From: Bacteroidota bacterium
GTDB lineage: Bacteria > Bacteroidota > Bacteroidia > Chitinophagales > Chitinophagaceae
Direction: 5' to 3'
NCBI GenBank assembly: GCA_023391015.1
Contig: JAEWBT010000013.1
Span: 1 to 33,467, forward strand
Length of the DNA stretch: 33,467 nt
Shown here: piece after piece, positions 6,544 to 15,823 of the stretch
Layout: each line of letters starts with the position of its first letter
Numbering within the stretch: the first letter of the stretch is position 1
Translations under genes and position numbers: made by a program
Notes under the pieces: model-generated
Seen by the model: only the letters and a program-made list of their open reading frames with translations
Told to the model about the DNA's origin: nothing
Databases searched by the model: none

Positions 6544-7566
6544 TTATTTCATCAAAAACGGCATCCGGGCTACGTTTTTCAGGGCCATGCCTGTTCCCCG
6601 CACTACGGCGCGCAGCGGATCGTCGGCTACCTGCACGGGCAGCTTGATTTTTTGGGAAATCCGCTTGTCGAGTCCGCGCAGCAGCGCCCCGCCACCCGTC
6701 AGGTACAGCCCGCGACGATAAATATCGGCAGCCAGTTCCGGCGGTGTGCTTTCCAGCGCCTTCAAAATCGCTTCTTCAATCTTAAAAATAGACTTATCCA
6801 GCGCCTCAGCTACTTCCTGATAGCTCACCTGGATCTGCTTGGGAATGCCCGTTACCAGGTCGCGGCCATTCACGGCAATATCATCCGGCGGCGTTTCCAG
6901 CTCCTTCAACGCCGAGCCCACGTGAATTTTAATTTGCTCTGCCGTGCGCTCCCCAATCAAGAGGGAATGGTAGCGGCGCATCGCTTCCATAATATCATTG
7001 GTAAACTCATCGCCCGCGATGCGGATACTTTGATCGCACACAATCCCGGCCAGCGCAATCACCGAAATGCCGGTCGTACCGCCACCAATATCAATAATCA
7101 TATTGCCCGTCGGCTCTTCCACATCAATGCCAATACCCAGCGCAGCGGCCATCGGCTCGTGAATCATATACACTTCTTTGGCGCCGGCCTGCTCCGCACT
7201 GTCGCGAACGGCGCGCTTTTCAACCTCTGTGATAGAAGAAGGAATGCAAATCACCATGCGCCACGAAGGTGGGAAAAGGGGCTTTTTAGGATAGACGAGT
7301 TTAATCATCTCGCGCAGCATCCCTTCCGCCGCATCGAAGTCGGCAATCACCCCATCGCGCAGCGGGCGAATGGTTTTCAGGTTTTCGTGGGTTTTTTCGT
7401 GCATCATCATCGCCTTTTTGCCCACCGCCACAATCTTGTTGGAGGTCCGGTCTTTGGCCACGATGGACGGTTCATCCACAACCACCTGATCGTTGTGAAT
7501 AATTAAAGTATTGGCAGTGCCGAGGTCTATAGCGATTTCCTGGGTCAGGAAGTTAAAAAGGCCCAT
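6544..7566 (-). CDS. mreB: Rod shape-determining actin homologue MreB
   Basis: MreB polymerises under the membrane and positions the wall-elongation machinery. The 340-residue protein has the actin/Hsp70 nucleotide-binding motifs: phosphate-1 DLGTANT (14-20), phosphate-2 DIGGGTTG (159-166) and the adenosine motif LTGGGALL (289-296). The N-terminal GLFNFLTQEIAID includes the usual short amphipathic start. Length is normal. The gene is first in the mreBCD group and is divergent from paaG. On its upstream side the minus strand shows CACCTTTGCA (around 7622-7631), similar to the motif before nuoG and probably the -7 element. Confidence 0.97.
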   Translation of the reverse strand: MGLFNFLTQEIAIDLGTANTLIIHNDQVVVDEPSIVAKDRTSNKIVAVGKKAMMMHEKTHENLKTIRPLRDGVIADFDAAEGMLREMIKLVYPKKPLFPPSWRMVICIPSSITEVEKRAVRDSAEQAGAKEVYMIHEPMAAALGIGIDVEEPTGNMIIDIGGGTTGISVIALAGIVCDQSIRIAGDEFTNDIMEAMRRYHSLLIGERTAEQIKIHVGSALKELETPPDDIAVNGRDLVTGIPKQIQVSYQEVAEALDKSIFKIEEAILKALESTPPELAADIYRRGLYLTGGGALLRGLDKRISQKIKLPVQVADDPLRAVVRGTGMALKNVARMPFLMK

Positions 7567-7647
7567 AGAGAAAAAAGGGGAAGCGAAGGGTCAGGGGAAT
7601 GGGGAAATAAAGGGGAAAGGAGTGCAAAGGTGAAGAAAAAAAGGGGG

Positions 7648-7680
7648 TTTGCCCAAGGAAGACGTAAAATCCTATTTTTG
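7648..7680 (+). promoter_or_regulatory. Bacteroidota-type promoter of paaG (near-leaderless)
   Basis: TTTG (7648-7651) is followed after 21 nt by TATTTTTG (7673-7680), a full match to TTTG-N~20-TAnnTTTG. The paaG ATG is at 7686, so the transcript would start at or within a few bases of the start codon. Confidence 0.65.
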
Positions 7681-7685
7681 AGGCC

Positions 7686-8462
7686 ATGTCTCAAACCGTT
7701 TTATATCAATTAGAAGGGAGCGTAGCCGTTTTGCGCCTGTCGCGCCCCGAAAAATACAACAGCTTTACCCGCGAAATGGCCCTGCGTCTGCTCGAGCTGC
7801 TGCGCCAATGTGCTAACGATAACGCCGTGCGTTGCGTGGTGCTCACGGGTGCCGGGAAAGGCTTTTGCGCCGGTCAGGATCTGGGCGAAGCCGAAGACCC
7901 TACGAAAGTGGATTTTGCGAAGATTCTGGACGAGCAATACAATCTGATTGTAAAAGAAATGCGGGCGATGCCTAAGCCGGTACTGACAGCCATCAACGGC
8001 GTAGCAGCGGGCGCGGGTGCCAATCTTGCCCTGGCGGGCGATATTGTGGTAGCATCCGAAAACGCATCTTTCATTCAGGCTTTTTCCAAAATCGGCTTGA
8101 TTCCCGATTGCGGCGGAACGTATTTCCTGCCCCGCATGGTGGGCGCGCAACGGGCGCTGGCGCTGATGCTCACTGCCGATAAGGTAACGGCTGCCGAAGC
8201 ACAGCAAATGGGCATGGTGTATCGTGTTTTTCCAGACGACGGCTTTGAAGAAGGCTGGATGAAGCTGGCTCAGACGCTTTCTAAAAGTGCGTTGGAATCG
8301 GTGGCGCTCACCAAGCAACTGGTTGCCGAGTCGTTTGGAAATACCCTGGAGCAGCAACTGGAGCGCGAAAAGGAAGCGCAAGTGGCTGCCGGAAACACCG
8401 CTGATTTTGCCGAAGGGGTAGGGGCGTTTCTGGAGAAGCGAGCGCCGGTGTTTGGGAAGTAG
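7686..8462 (+). CDS. paaG: Enoyl-CoA hydratase/isomerase, PaaG-like
   Basis: This crotonase-fold enzyme has 258 residues. Oxyanion-hole segments are GKGFCAGQDL (57-66) and NGVAAGAGANLALAGD (104-119). The segment FSKIGLIPDCGGTYFLPR closely resembles PaaG, the isomerase that turns ring-epoxyphenylacetyl-CoA into an oxepin in phenylacetate breakdown; Asp141 corresponds to the catalytic aspartate of PaaG. No other paa genes lie nearby, so a more general 2-enoyl-CoA isomerase/hydratase role is possible. It stands alone, with its own promoter and terminator. Confidence 0.88.
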   Translation: MSQTVLYQLEGSVAVLRLSRPEKYNSFTREMALRLLELLRQCANDNAVRCVVLTGAGKGFCAGQDLGEAEDPTKVDFAKILDEQYNLIVKEMRAMPKPVLTAINGVAAGAGANLALAGDIVVASENASFIQAFSKIGLIPDCGGTYFLPRMVGAQRALALMLTADKVTAAEAQQMGMVYRVFPDDGFEEGWMKLAQTLSKSALESVALTKQLVAESFGNTLEQQLEREKEAQVAAGNTADFAEGVGAFLEKRAPVFGK

Positions 8463-8484
8463 GTTTTTATGGGTTTAAAAAAGG

Positions 8485-8519
8485 AAAGCCTTGCGGGATG
8501 CTGCAAGGCTTTTGTTTTT
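8485..8519 (+). terminator. Rho-independent terminator of paaG
   Basis: A 10-bp stem (AAAGCCTTGC at 8485-8494, GCAAGGCTTT at 8503-8512) is followed by TTTGTTTTTG. It lies 22 nt after the paaG stop. Confidence 0.85.
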
Positions 8520-8609
8520 GGTGGAATTTCCGGAAAAAAAATGAAGGGTTAGAGTAACCGCGAGCATATTTGGCGAATGTCTGAAGAGCGAAATTGCCAT
8601 AGCTAATTA

Positions 8610-8639
8610 TTGCTTTTTTGCAAGGAATCTTTATCTTCG
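8610..8639 (+). promoter_or_regulatory. Putative promoter of the RHS toxin gene
   Basis: TTG (8610-8612) and TATCTTCG (8632-8639) are 19 nt apart, close to the Bacteroidota pattern. The ATG is at 8671, leaving a leader of about 25 nt. Confidence 0.45.
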
Positions 8640-8670
8640 CTTTAACCTTTTGCTTTTAGTCGTGAGATTT

Positions 8671-11600
8671 ATGACCGTTTCTGTACTTCGCTCTTTGCCA
8701 TTAATTGCTTTATTATGCTTTTGCAATCCCTTGAAAGGTCAGCAAGGCGCGCCTACTACTTATGTTACCACTCGGTTGGCTGCTCCGGAAAATATTGATG
8801 CTTCACAAGGAAAAGTGGTTGGGAGCACCGCAGGTACTTTAAGTGTAAACGCTTCCGGTGCCGCCACCTATGAAATACCTATTCAAGCGGTTCCGGGTGT
8901 TGCTGGAATGACCCCTAAAATAAGTTTGGTTTATAACAGCCAAAGCGGGAACGGAATTGCGGGTTATGGGTGGAGCATAGGTGGGTTAAGCGCCATTACA
9001 AGAACTGGCCACAACTATTATCACGACGGCAAAGTTGGTCCGGTACAATGGAATAATACGGACCATTATGTATTGGATGGTCAGCGCCTTTTCCCAATTC
9101 CGGACGCTAATGGTAACCCCACAGATTATTTCCAAACAGAAGTTGAAAGTTGGGCAGAAATCCGTCTTTTAAACCCTAACACGCCATACGCTTGGTTTCA
9201 GGTTACGGCGAAAGACGGAACTATTTATGAGTATGGGAATTCATTAAATACAAGTGGCACTGCTAATAACTCCTGTATCTACAATAATAGCGAGGATATA
9301 CTGAGTTGGCAATTATCCAAAGTAACGGATATTAATGGTAATATGATACAGTATTCCTATTTAACATGGAATAACGGTAGAGAAAACGCCTTACAAAGAA
9401 TAGATTATGGCGACAATGTTACCAGCCTTATACAAAGGGCTGTAATTCTATTTGATTACGATTTCCGAAGCGAGAATAATACCTCTTATGTATCTGGTTC
9501 AGCGTATAAACAAAGCAGAATCTTAAGTCAGATTCACACCTATGATAGAGGGACATCAAACTCAACACCCGTAAGAAGCTATAGCCTTTCTTATTTTTTT
9601 GATGGTATTCATTCCTTGTTACAATCGGTAACAGAAAGCGGAGCTGACGGTAGAGAGATGAATCCGACGCAGTTTTTGTATGGGAATGAGACACCAAATA
9701 TGAGTGGAAGAAGTGTTTATGGGCTTGAAGAACCAAATGGCACTGGTAGTGCTACAGAAACTTATAGTGGAGATTTTAATGGTGATGGATATAGTGATGT
9801 AATTCAAACAAGTATGGCAAATACAGCACCCGCAGCAACTTACCCAACAGGATTTGTCGTGAAGTTGTTTGACCCTGTTAGCTCCAGTTTTAATATTCTA
9901 TATTCTTATGCCTCTTCTTACAGAGTCTACGTTACTGCCAGAAACCATGTATTTAGAAGCTCGGTAAATAGGAGTATGAGTAAATATATGGCTGATTTTG
10001 ATGGCAATGGTATAGAAGATATAGCTCTGGCTGAATACCAATCAGATGTCCTATATAGTTATAAGCTTTTTTTTAATAATGGTTCGAGTAGTCCCGTTAT
10101 TAAAAACCTGAACTCAGTTATACCGAATAGTCAATATCGAAGCTTTAATAGAATACTGGAGAATCGCCCGTTTATGTTTGTAGGCGATTTTGATGGGGAT
10201 GGAAGAAGTGAATTTATATCAATACTGTCCGATGCTTCAGGTAATGATAAGTCATTTGTAAGTTCTGCATTTAGCAACTTTGCTTATAGAGAGTTATTCT
10301 TTGATAGCGACCCTAATATAAACAAAGCTATAAGAGGTATTTTAAAGAATGCTCACTATGCGTCGGTAATAGATATAAATGGAGATGGTAAGAACGAACT
10401 TTTTTTTATTTCTAGTGATAACAATAACAGTCACGCTTATATATATTCGTTTGAGAGGGTCTTGCTTTCAGATGAATGGATAGCAACTAGAATTAGTGAT
10501 AGTGGTTATCCAACTATGTGGCATAGTATTTTTCTCGGTGATTTTAATGGAGACGGGAAAACAGATTTGCTTACAAGGGTCTGGAACAATGTAACAAAAT
10601 GGGAGGTAGCCATATCTGATGGTTTTAATTTCAATAATAAGCAGGACATTCCCTTTGGGTTAAACCCTAATTTTAGGACCTCTGCTAATAATTATAATAG
10701 TAATGGTACTGATGATTTAGTACAAGTAGTGGATCTAGACGGAGACGGGAAGACTGACATTATAACAGGGAAATGGACTTTTCCAAATAACGTATATGAT
10801 ATATGGTATAGTATTGGTTTGAATCAATGGAAATCTGAAAGCTATACTTTTCCATATGAAGTAGGTTTTAATAACCGATCTGTTTTTGGAGATGTAACAG
10901 GTGATGGAAAGGTAGATTTAATACAGGTCAAAGTTAATTCAACCGGCGCTTATTACCCTCTCTACCAGTTTAAGCATTCTGCCCCCGGCGATCGCTGCCT
11001 TAAAACCATTCGCAACGGCCTGGACGTTCGGGAGCATATCGATTATCTACCTCTTTCTACTACGGACCCGAATCATTATAAATTTAACGGCCATACTGCT
11101 TATCCATTCAACACTCTCAAAATTCCGCTTCTTACGGTATCTTCCACTTACAACACATTATCTAATGAATCCGCTTTCAACAAAATTTATTACCGCTACG
11201 AAGATTTAAAGTTTGCACGCGACGGGCGGGGGATTGTAGGCTTCAATATCTTCTTTACCCATCATTTACCTTCGGGGGCTATTTCTAAGAATATAGTTGA
11301 AAGCTACCACCCTACATTTTTAATACCCAATCAGATTCGGAAAGAAACCGGCTTTCTTTACAATAATGCTTATACGGTGCTGAATACCGACCAAAGCACT
11401 TTCGCTATTACCGGGCTGGGAGGCAAGCGTTATAAAAGATTGCCGACCGGAACAATCTTTACGGACCTGCTTCGCAACACCACCGCTACCACAACTTATG
11501 TTCATAACAGCGATGGCAATCCTACTAAAATCACAACCAACAACGCCGGTATTGAAACTACGGTAACCACCCTTTCTTATGCGCCCGCTTCCGCTACCCT

Positions 11601-14600
11601 AACGCCCGTTCCGGCCAAACCGGAAATCATCACCGAAACCAAGACCCGAAGCGGCATGCCGTCGGTCTCCAAAACGGTGAAGCACGCTTATCAGGCCGGG
11701 AAAATAGCCGCAATTACAGATTTTTATGGGTCATCGGGAGGGCTGATAACGAACTACGGCTACGATGCCTTTGGCAATGTAACATCCAAGTACGTCCGTC
11801 CGATGAATACAAGTGCCGGGCGGACTGAAACCTATCAGTATGACCTAACCAACCGGTATGTAACTGCTACTACCAATAGCCTGGGCCAAAGTAGCAGCCG
11901 GAAAATTGACAACCGATGGGGCGTACCGCTTTCTGAAACTGCTTTTGGAAACATAACCACCGCTTATACTTACGATGGTTTTGGCCGCCTTACCAGCCGT
12001 GTGATGCCGGAGGGTTACACGGTTTATGACTCTCTAAAATGGTCGCAGGTTGGAAATACTATCAATAGCCACTGCTATACCCACATGGTAGAAGACCCCT
12101 CTGCAACTAATCAATACCAGCATTATACGCCGTTGGGGAAGCTGCGGGAAACGGTAACACGCGTTTGGGAAAACAGTAGCGGAACCGGCATCTTTAGCAG
12201 CGACATCACCACCTACGACCTGCTGAATCGTCCGATAGAAACTCAGACACCGGCCTTTACTGGCGAGTCCCGCGTTAAAACAGTGGTTAGCTACGATCCG
12301 CTAGGCAGAATCCAGCAAGAAGAAAGAAGAGACGGAACAAACAATACTCTGCTGGGGCGCGACACCTTCACCTACGCCTATCAAAACGGCAACCTGACAA
12401 CCACCATTACTGACCTCTCCAACCGCAAAAAATATTCTGTTACCGACCCCACCGGCAAGGTGATTGAAACCGGCGACCCGTCCGGCGTGGTTACCTTCCA
12501 GTATGACTCTTGGGGCAATGTAACCAAGACCTTTACTGGTGGGGTGCTTGTTTCCGAAAATACCTACGACGCTTACAACCGGCGCAAAACCACCAAAGAA
12601 AGCAGCTCTGGAACCACCCAATACGAGTATAGCGCTTATGGCGAAGTAGTGCGCCAAACCGATGCCGCCGGTAACGTAAGCAACTGGGGCTACGACGACC
12701 TGGGCCGCCCCGATTACAAGCAATTTCCGGAAGGCAGCATTCAATACACCTACTACAATAATGCTACTAACGGCTCCGGCAACAAGCTTTGGAAAGAAGC
12801 CCGCCGCAACGCTTCCAACACCTTGGAGTATGAGCTGGAATATAAGTATGATGCCTTAGGCCGTGCTTACCGTATCACCTCTAGTGATGGGTACACGGAA
12901 TACACTTTTGACGGTTATGGCCGGGTAGAAACCACCCGCTACAGTTCCGGAATTAAGCTGAAAAACACCTACAAATGCGGTCTTCTGCACGAAATATTAG
13001 AGATGAACGGGCAGCGGCGCTACTGGCTACAGGACGTAAACGGCCTCGGCAAGCCTAAGCTGGAGTGGCGCAGCAACGGCAAGACAACGACCAACACCTA
13101 TCAATACGGCGCAGCTACCCGCTACGAAACGCCGGGCGTGCAAGACTACCGGCTTGCCTACAACTGGGCAAAAGGATTGATCACCCGCCGCCACGACGGT
13201 ATTATGACCTGGTTCGACGACTTTACCTACGACAACGCCGACCGGCTGGAAAAGGCGCAGGGTGGTGTTATCAGCCCAATACCCCCGACCGTTACGCCAC
13301 CCGTGCAGACCCAAATCTATGGGACAAACGCCGCCACTGCCGGAAATATCCTTTCCAAATCCGACATCGGCAGCTACGGCTACAGCAGCCTGCCGCATCA
13401 AATGCGCTACACCGACAACGCTGCCGGGGCCATTCCCCTTGTGCGGCAAGACGTGAAATATGCTTCTTTCCACCGGCCCACCGAAATCACCGAAGGCCTC
13501 AACAAGGCGACTTTCAGCTACGGCACCGATGACGAGCGCGTAGCCATGAAATTCTATAACAACAACGCGCTGCAATTCACCAAGACCTATTTCCCCGACG
13601 GGGTGGAAAAAATTACCAACGGCCTGGGGGGACTTAAATACAAGGTTACCTACGTGCCCGGTAACGATGGCATCGCGCTGATTTACGTTCAGAAACCAGA
13701 ACAAACTACAGGATTTAGCGGCATGGAAGCCAACAGCAGCTTCGGCGGTGAACCCGGCGGGTCGCCGGAGCCTTACGAGCCTTTGACGACCGACATCTAC
13801 TACCCCTACACCGACCACCTGGGCAGCATTGTGGCCCTCACCAACGGAACGGGCACGGTAGTGCACCGCCAAGCCTTTGACGCCTGGGGGCGGCGGCGTA
13901 GCCCCTTCAACCAGCAAACCGACGACCGCGCCTTGCCCCCGGCCGGTTTTGAGTGGCTGCGCGGCTACACCGGCCACGAGCACTTAGACTCCTTTGGGCT
14001 GATTAACATGAACGCGCGGCTCTACGACCCGAAGATGGGGCGGATGCTCAGCGTGGATAACTATGTGAGCGCACCGGGAACGGCACTGGGCTATAACCGC
14101 TACGCCTATGCGATGAACAACCCGGTGATGTACACCGACCCAAGCGGGGATTTTATTTTGCCTTTTTTGCTATTTTTTACCGAAACAGGATATGAAATTC
14201 AAAAAACAATTTCTCCGGTTGCCTTGCATATCTCGCTAAAATCTGGAACAGACCAAAAAGGACTTGGATTTGATGTGTCGTTGGGAATTCCAAAAGCTTC
14301 GCCCTTCAGTTATCGCTATAATTATGGCCAGACTTACTATTGGCAGAACAACGTGATGGGTAGTGGTTGGGAAAAGCGTGAGGGCGGGCAGGTATCTTAT
14401 TTTAATGCCCTTACGATTGAAAACACCCGCTATAGCATGAATGGTGAATCACAGTCTGTTACTACCTTGTCTGCCGGTAGCTTTTTGGTTGGGATAGATT
14501 ACGCAAACGATGCGGCGGAAAACTATTTTAGCTTCGGGCTATTGAAGCATTCGGATGGTGGGGATAGATGGCGCACGGCGGCGTTTCGGATGCGCAGCAT

Positions 14601-14928
14601 GGGCTTTAGCTGGGGCGTTGTTATGCAAACCGGAGATGCAGGGCCGGATAGAACGAGAACTGGATACAATGTCATTAATGGCATTAGGACTTATGTTCCT
14701 AGCAATGGTTACGACCCAGATGACCGGCGCATGGGCGCTTTGTATTTTGGTTTTGGACCGTTCAAACTAGGTTGGAATAGCGAGGGTATTAGAAACACCT
14801 TTCAGAACCAACTAGCCCATGATCTCATCTCCAATGGGCAGAGCAACCCGAATGGCCCTTACCACTTCCGTAAGTTGCCTATTCCGGGAAGCCTCTATCT
14901 TAACTTCTCAACTGGTGGACTATGGTAA
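8671..14928 (+). CDS. RHS-repeat polymorphic toxin (SpvB + VCBS + YD repeats + toxic tip)
   Basis: The 2085-residue secreted protein has, in order: a signal peptide (about 1-24); an SpvB/TcB-like N-terminal region (about 60-125, with GYGWSIGGLSAITR); VCBS/FG-GAP-type repeats with at least seven DxNGDG-like loops (about 367-750); YD repeats (about 1030-1525); and the RHS core (about 1710-1826), with YTDHLGSIVAL, GYTGHEHLDSFGLINMNARLYDP and a terminal DPSG. After DPSG a distinct tip of about 259 residues begins, the variable toxin in this family. It ends in a region with GWNSEGIRNTFQNQLAHDL and resembles, from memory only, the Bacteroidota polymorphic toxin type 23 group. An upstream in-frame TTG at 8650 is less likely than the ATG at 8671. 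Base composition drops to AT-rich in the VCBS region and the tip, as expected of a mosaic gene. Confidence 0.9.
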   Translation: MTVSVLRSLPLIALLCFCNPLKGQQGAPTTYVTTRLAAPENIDASQGKVVGSTAGTLSVNASGAATYEIPIQAVPGVAGMTPKISLVYNSQSGNGIAGYGWSIGGLSAITRTGHNYYHDGKVGPVQWNNTDHYVLDGQRLFPIPDANGNPTDYFQTEVESWAEIRLLNPNTPYAWFQVTAKDGTIYEYGNSLNTSGTANNSCIYNNSEDILSWQLSKVTDINGNMIQYSYLTWNNGRENALQRIDYGDNVTSLIQRAVILFDYDFRSENNTSYVSGSAYKQSRILSQIHTYDRGTSNSTPVRSYSLSYFFDGIHSLLQSVTESGADGREMNPTQFLYGNETPNMSGRSVYGLEEPNGTGSATETYSGDFNGDGYSDVIQTSMANTAPAATYPTGFVVKLFDPVSSSFNILYSYASSYRVYVTARNHVFRSSVNRSMSKYMADFDGNGIEDIALAEYQSDVLYSYKLFFNNGSSSPVIKNLNSVIPNSQYRSFNRILENRPFMFVGDFDGDGRSEFISILSDASGNDKSFVSSAFSNFAYRELFFDSDPNINKAIRGILKNAHYASVIDINGDGKNELFFISSDNNNSHAYIYSFERVLLSDEWIATRISDSGYPTMWHSIFLGDFNGDGKTDLLTRVWNNVTKWEVAISDGFNFNNKQDIPFGLNPNFRTSANNYNSNGTDDLVQVVDLDGDGKTDIITGKWTFPNNVYDIWYSIGLNQWKSESYTFPYEVGFNNRSVFGDVTGDGKVDLIQVKVNSTGAYYPLYQFKHSAPGDRCLKTIRNGLDVREHIDYLPLSTTDPNHYKFNGHTAYPFNTLKIPLLTVSSTYNTLSNESAFNKIYYRYEDLKFARDGRGIVGFNIFFTHHLPSGAISKNIVESYHPTFLIPNQIRKETGFLYNNAYTVLNTDQSTFAITGLGGKRYKRLPTGTIFTDLLRNTTATTTYVHNSDGNPTKITTNNAGIETTVTTLSYAPASATLTPVPAKPEIITETKTRSGMPSVSKTVKHAYQAGKIAAITDFYGSSGGLITNYGYDAFGNVTSKYVRPMNTSAGRTETYQYDLTNRYVTATTNSLGQSSSRKIDNRWGVPLSETAFGNITTAYTYDGFGRLTSRVMPEGYTVYDSLKWSQVGNTINSHCYTHMVEDPSATNQYQHYTPLGKLRETVTRVWENSSGTGIFSSDITTYDLLNRPIETQTPAFTGESRVKTVVSYDPLGRIQQEERRDGTNNTLLGRDTFTYAYQNGNLTTTITDLSNRKKYSVTDPTGKVIETGDPSGVVTFQYDSWGNVTKTFTGGVLVSENTYDAYNRRKTTKESSSGTTQYEYSAYGEVVRQTDAAGNVSNWGYDDLGRPDYKQFPEGSIQYTYYNNATNGSGNKLWKEARRNASNTLEYELEYKYDALGRAYRITSSDGYTEYTFDGYGRVETTRYSSGIKLKNTYKCGLLHEILEMNGQRRYWLQDVNGLGKPKLEWRSNGKTTTNTYQYGAATRYETPGVQDYRLAYNWAKGLITRRHDGIMTWFDDFTYDNADRLEKAQGGVISPIPPTVTPPVQTQIYGTNAATAGNILSKSDIGSYGYSSLPHQMRYTDNAAGAIPLVRQDVKYASFHRPTEITEGLNKATFSYGTDDERVAMKFYNNNALQFTKTYFPDGVEKITNGLGGLKYKVTYVPGNDGIALIYVQKPEQTTGFSGMEANSSFGGEPGGSPEPYEPLTTDIYYPYTDHLGSIVALTNGTGTVVHRQAFDAWGRRRSPFNQQTDDRALPPAGFEWLRGYTGHEHLDSFGLINMNARLYDPKMGRMLSVDNYVSAPGTALGYNRYAYAMNNPVMYTDPSGDFILPFLLFFTETGYEIQKTISPVALHISLKSGTDQKGLGFDVSLGIPKASPFSYRYNYGQTYYWQNNVMGSGWEKREGGQVSYFNALTIENTRYSMNGESQSVTTLSAGSFLVGIDYANDAAENYFSFGLLKHSDGGDRWRTAAFRMRSMGFSWGVVMQTGDAGPDRTRTGYNVINGIRTYVPSNGYDPDDRRMGALYFGFGPFKLGWNSEGIRNTFQNQLAHDLISNGQSNPNGPYHFRKLPIPGSLYLNFSTGGLW
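14149..14928 (+). other. C-terminal toxin tip of the RHS protein
   Basis: This part follows the DPSG motif (codons 14137-14148), which ends the conserved core. It begins with a hydrophobic stretch and becomes AT-rich, then has a beta-rich region (SYFNALTIENTRYSMNG) and an RTAAFRMRSMGFSWG segment. Its end has a QNxxxHDL motif. The His/Asp-rich C-terminus would suit a nuclease, but no active site can be proved from sequence alone. Confidence 0.5.
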
Positions 14929-15455
14929 AAAGAATCTTAGCTGCTGCTTTCTTGAGTCTGATGTCCTTAAATGGATGTTCCAAAGTTGATGGCGCGGATG
15001 AGCAATTTAGTTTTAGCCCCTCCCCTAACTTAATAGGATCCATATTTTTAAAAGGGTATTACTATTACTACTATGCTCCTGCTGACTACTATATAATTAT
15101 GTTCCTTTATAGCAATGGTGTTATCTTGTATGGTGCAGCAGTTAGCACAACTGACTTGCTCAAAACAGAAGATTCTTACAAAAATGGAACGTTTCATGCA
15201 ATGGCTGTGAAAGATATAAGCTTGTGGCGCATATACAAAGTTGAGGGCGATAGTATTAGGATTGAAGCACGAGCGAGTGATGGCACTACGCCTCTGATAG
15301 TAGGCATTTATGAAGGGGTCATTTTAAATGACAGCACGTTTACTCTTCTCCAGAGTAGGCGATTGGATGGAAGGCTTATTGACAAAAGGAACGAAACCTA
15401 CCACTTCAAATCTTTTTCCCCCAAACCCGACAGCACCAATCCCTTCATCAAATAA
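14922..15455 (+). CDS. Lipoprotein, candidate immunity protein for the RHS toxin
   Basis: The gene overlaps the toxin stop codon by 7 bp (ATGGTAA), so it is translationally coupled to it. The 177-residue product has a short lysine-arginine start, a hydrophobic stretch and a lipobox-like LNGC with Cys19, so it is probably lipidated. It has a run of six tyrosines (46-51) followed by a beta-rich domain with no family I recognise. In polymorphic toxin loci the gene directly behind the tip is usually the cognate immunity protein; this position is the only basis for the call. A periplasmic or outer-membrane immunity protein would fit a toxin acting there or passing through. Confidence 0.55.
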   Translation: MVKRILAAAFLSLMSLNGCSKVDGADEQFSFSPSPNLIGSIFLKGYYYYYYAPADYYIIMFLYSNGVILYGAAVSTTDLLKTEDSYKNGTFHAMAVKDISLWRIYKVEGDSIRIEARASDGTTPLIVGIYEGVILNDSTFTLLQSRRLDGRLIDKRNETYHFKSFSPKPDSTNPFIK

Positions 15456-15458
15456 GTC

Positions 15459-15815
15459 ATGAAGTCCTCTTATACCGACCATCTAGGTAGCATTGTGGCC
15501 CTGACCGACGGGACGGGCGCGGTAGTGCACCGGCAGGCCTTTGACGCCTGGGGCCGCAGGCGCAATGCTACAAGCTGGGCTACCGATGACCGGCTGGCCC
15601 CACCGGCTACCTTCCAATGGCTGCGGGGCTACACCGGCCACGAGCACTTAGACTCCTTTGGGCTGATTAACATGAACGCGCGGCTCTACGACCCGAAGAT
15701 GGCAAGGATGCTCAGCGTAGATAACTACGTGAGTGATGCCACCTCTACTACATCCATTCATTCAACAAACCTGCCGTGCATTCACCACTCCTATTCCAGC
15801 CCTTCCAAAACCTGA
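15459..15815 (+). CDS. Orphan RHS core fragment (displaced tip remnant)
   Basis: The 118-residue frame starts 3 nt after the lipoprotein stop. Residues 5-91 repeat the RHS core of the large toxin gene (YTDHLGSIVAL through MLSVDNYVS). A stretch of about 75 nt around 15628-15703 is identical to 13963-14038. Directly after VSD the match ends, without the NRYAYAMNNP...DPSG segment and without a toxin domain. This is the expected leftover when a new tip plus immunity gene recombines into the core and pushes the old end downstream. It probably has no function as a protein. Confidence 0.7.
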   Translation: MKSSYTDHLGSIVALTDGTGAVVHRQAFDAWGRRRNATSWATDDRLAPPATFQWLRGYTGHEHLDSFGLINMNARLYDPKMARMLSVDNYVSDATSTTSIHSTNLPCIHHSYSSPSKT

Positions 15816-15823
15816 AATTTCCC

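Noticed and set aside
8650..8670. TTG at 8650 as start of the RHS protein
   Set aside because: The ATG at 8671 gives a clean signal peptide and suits the promoter position; the TTG would add seven residues without support.
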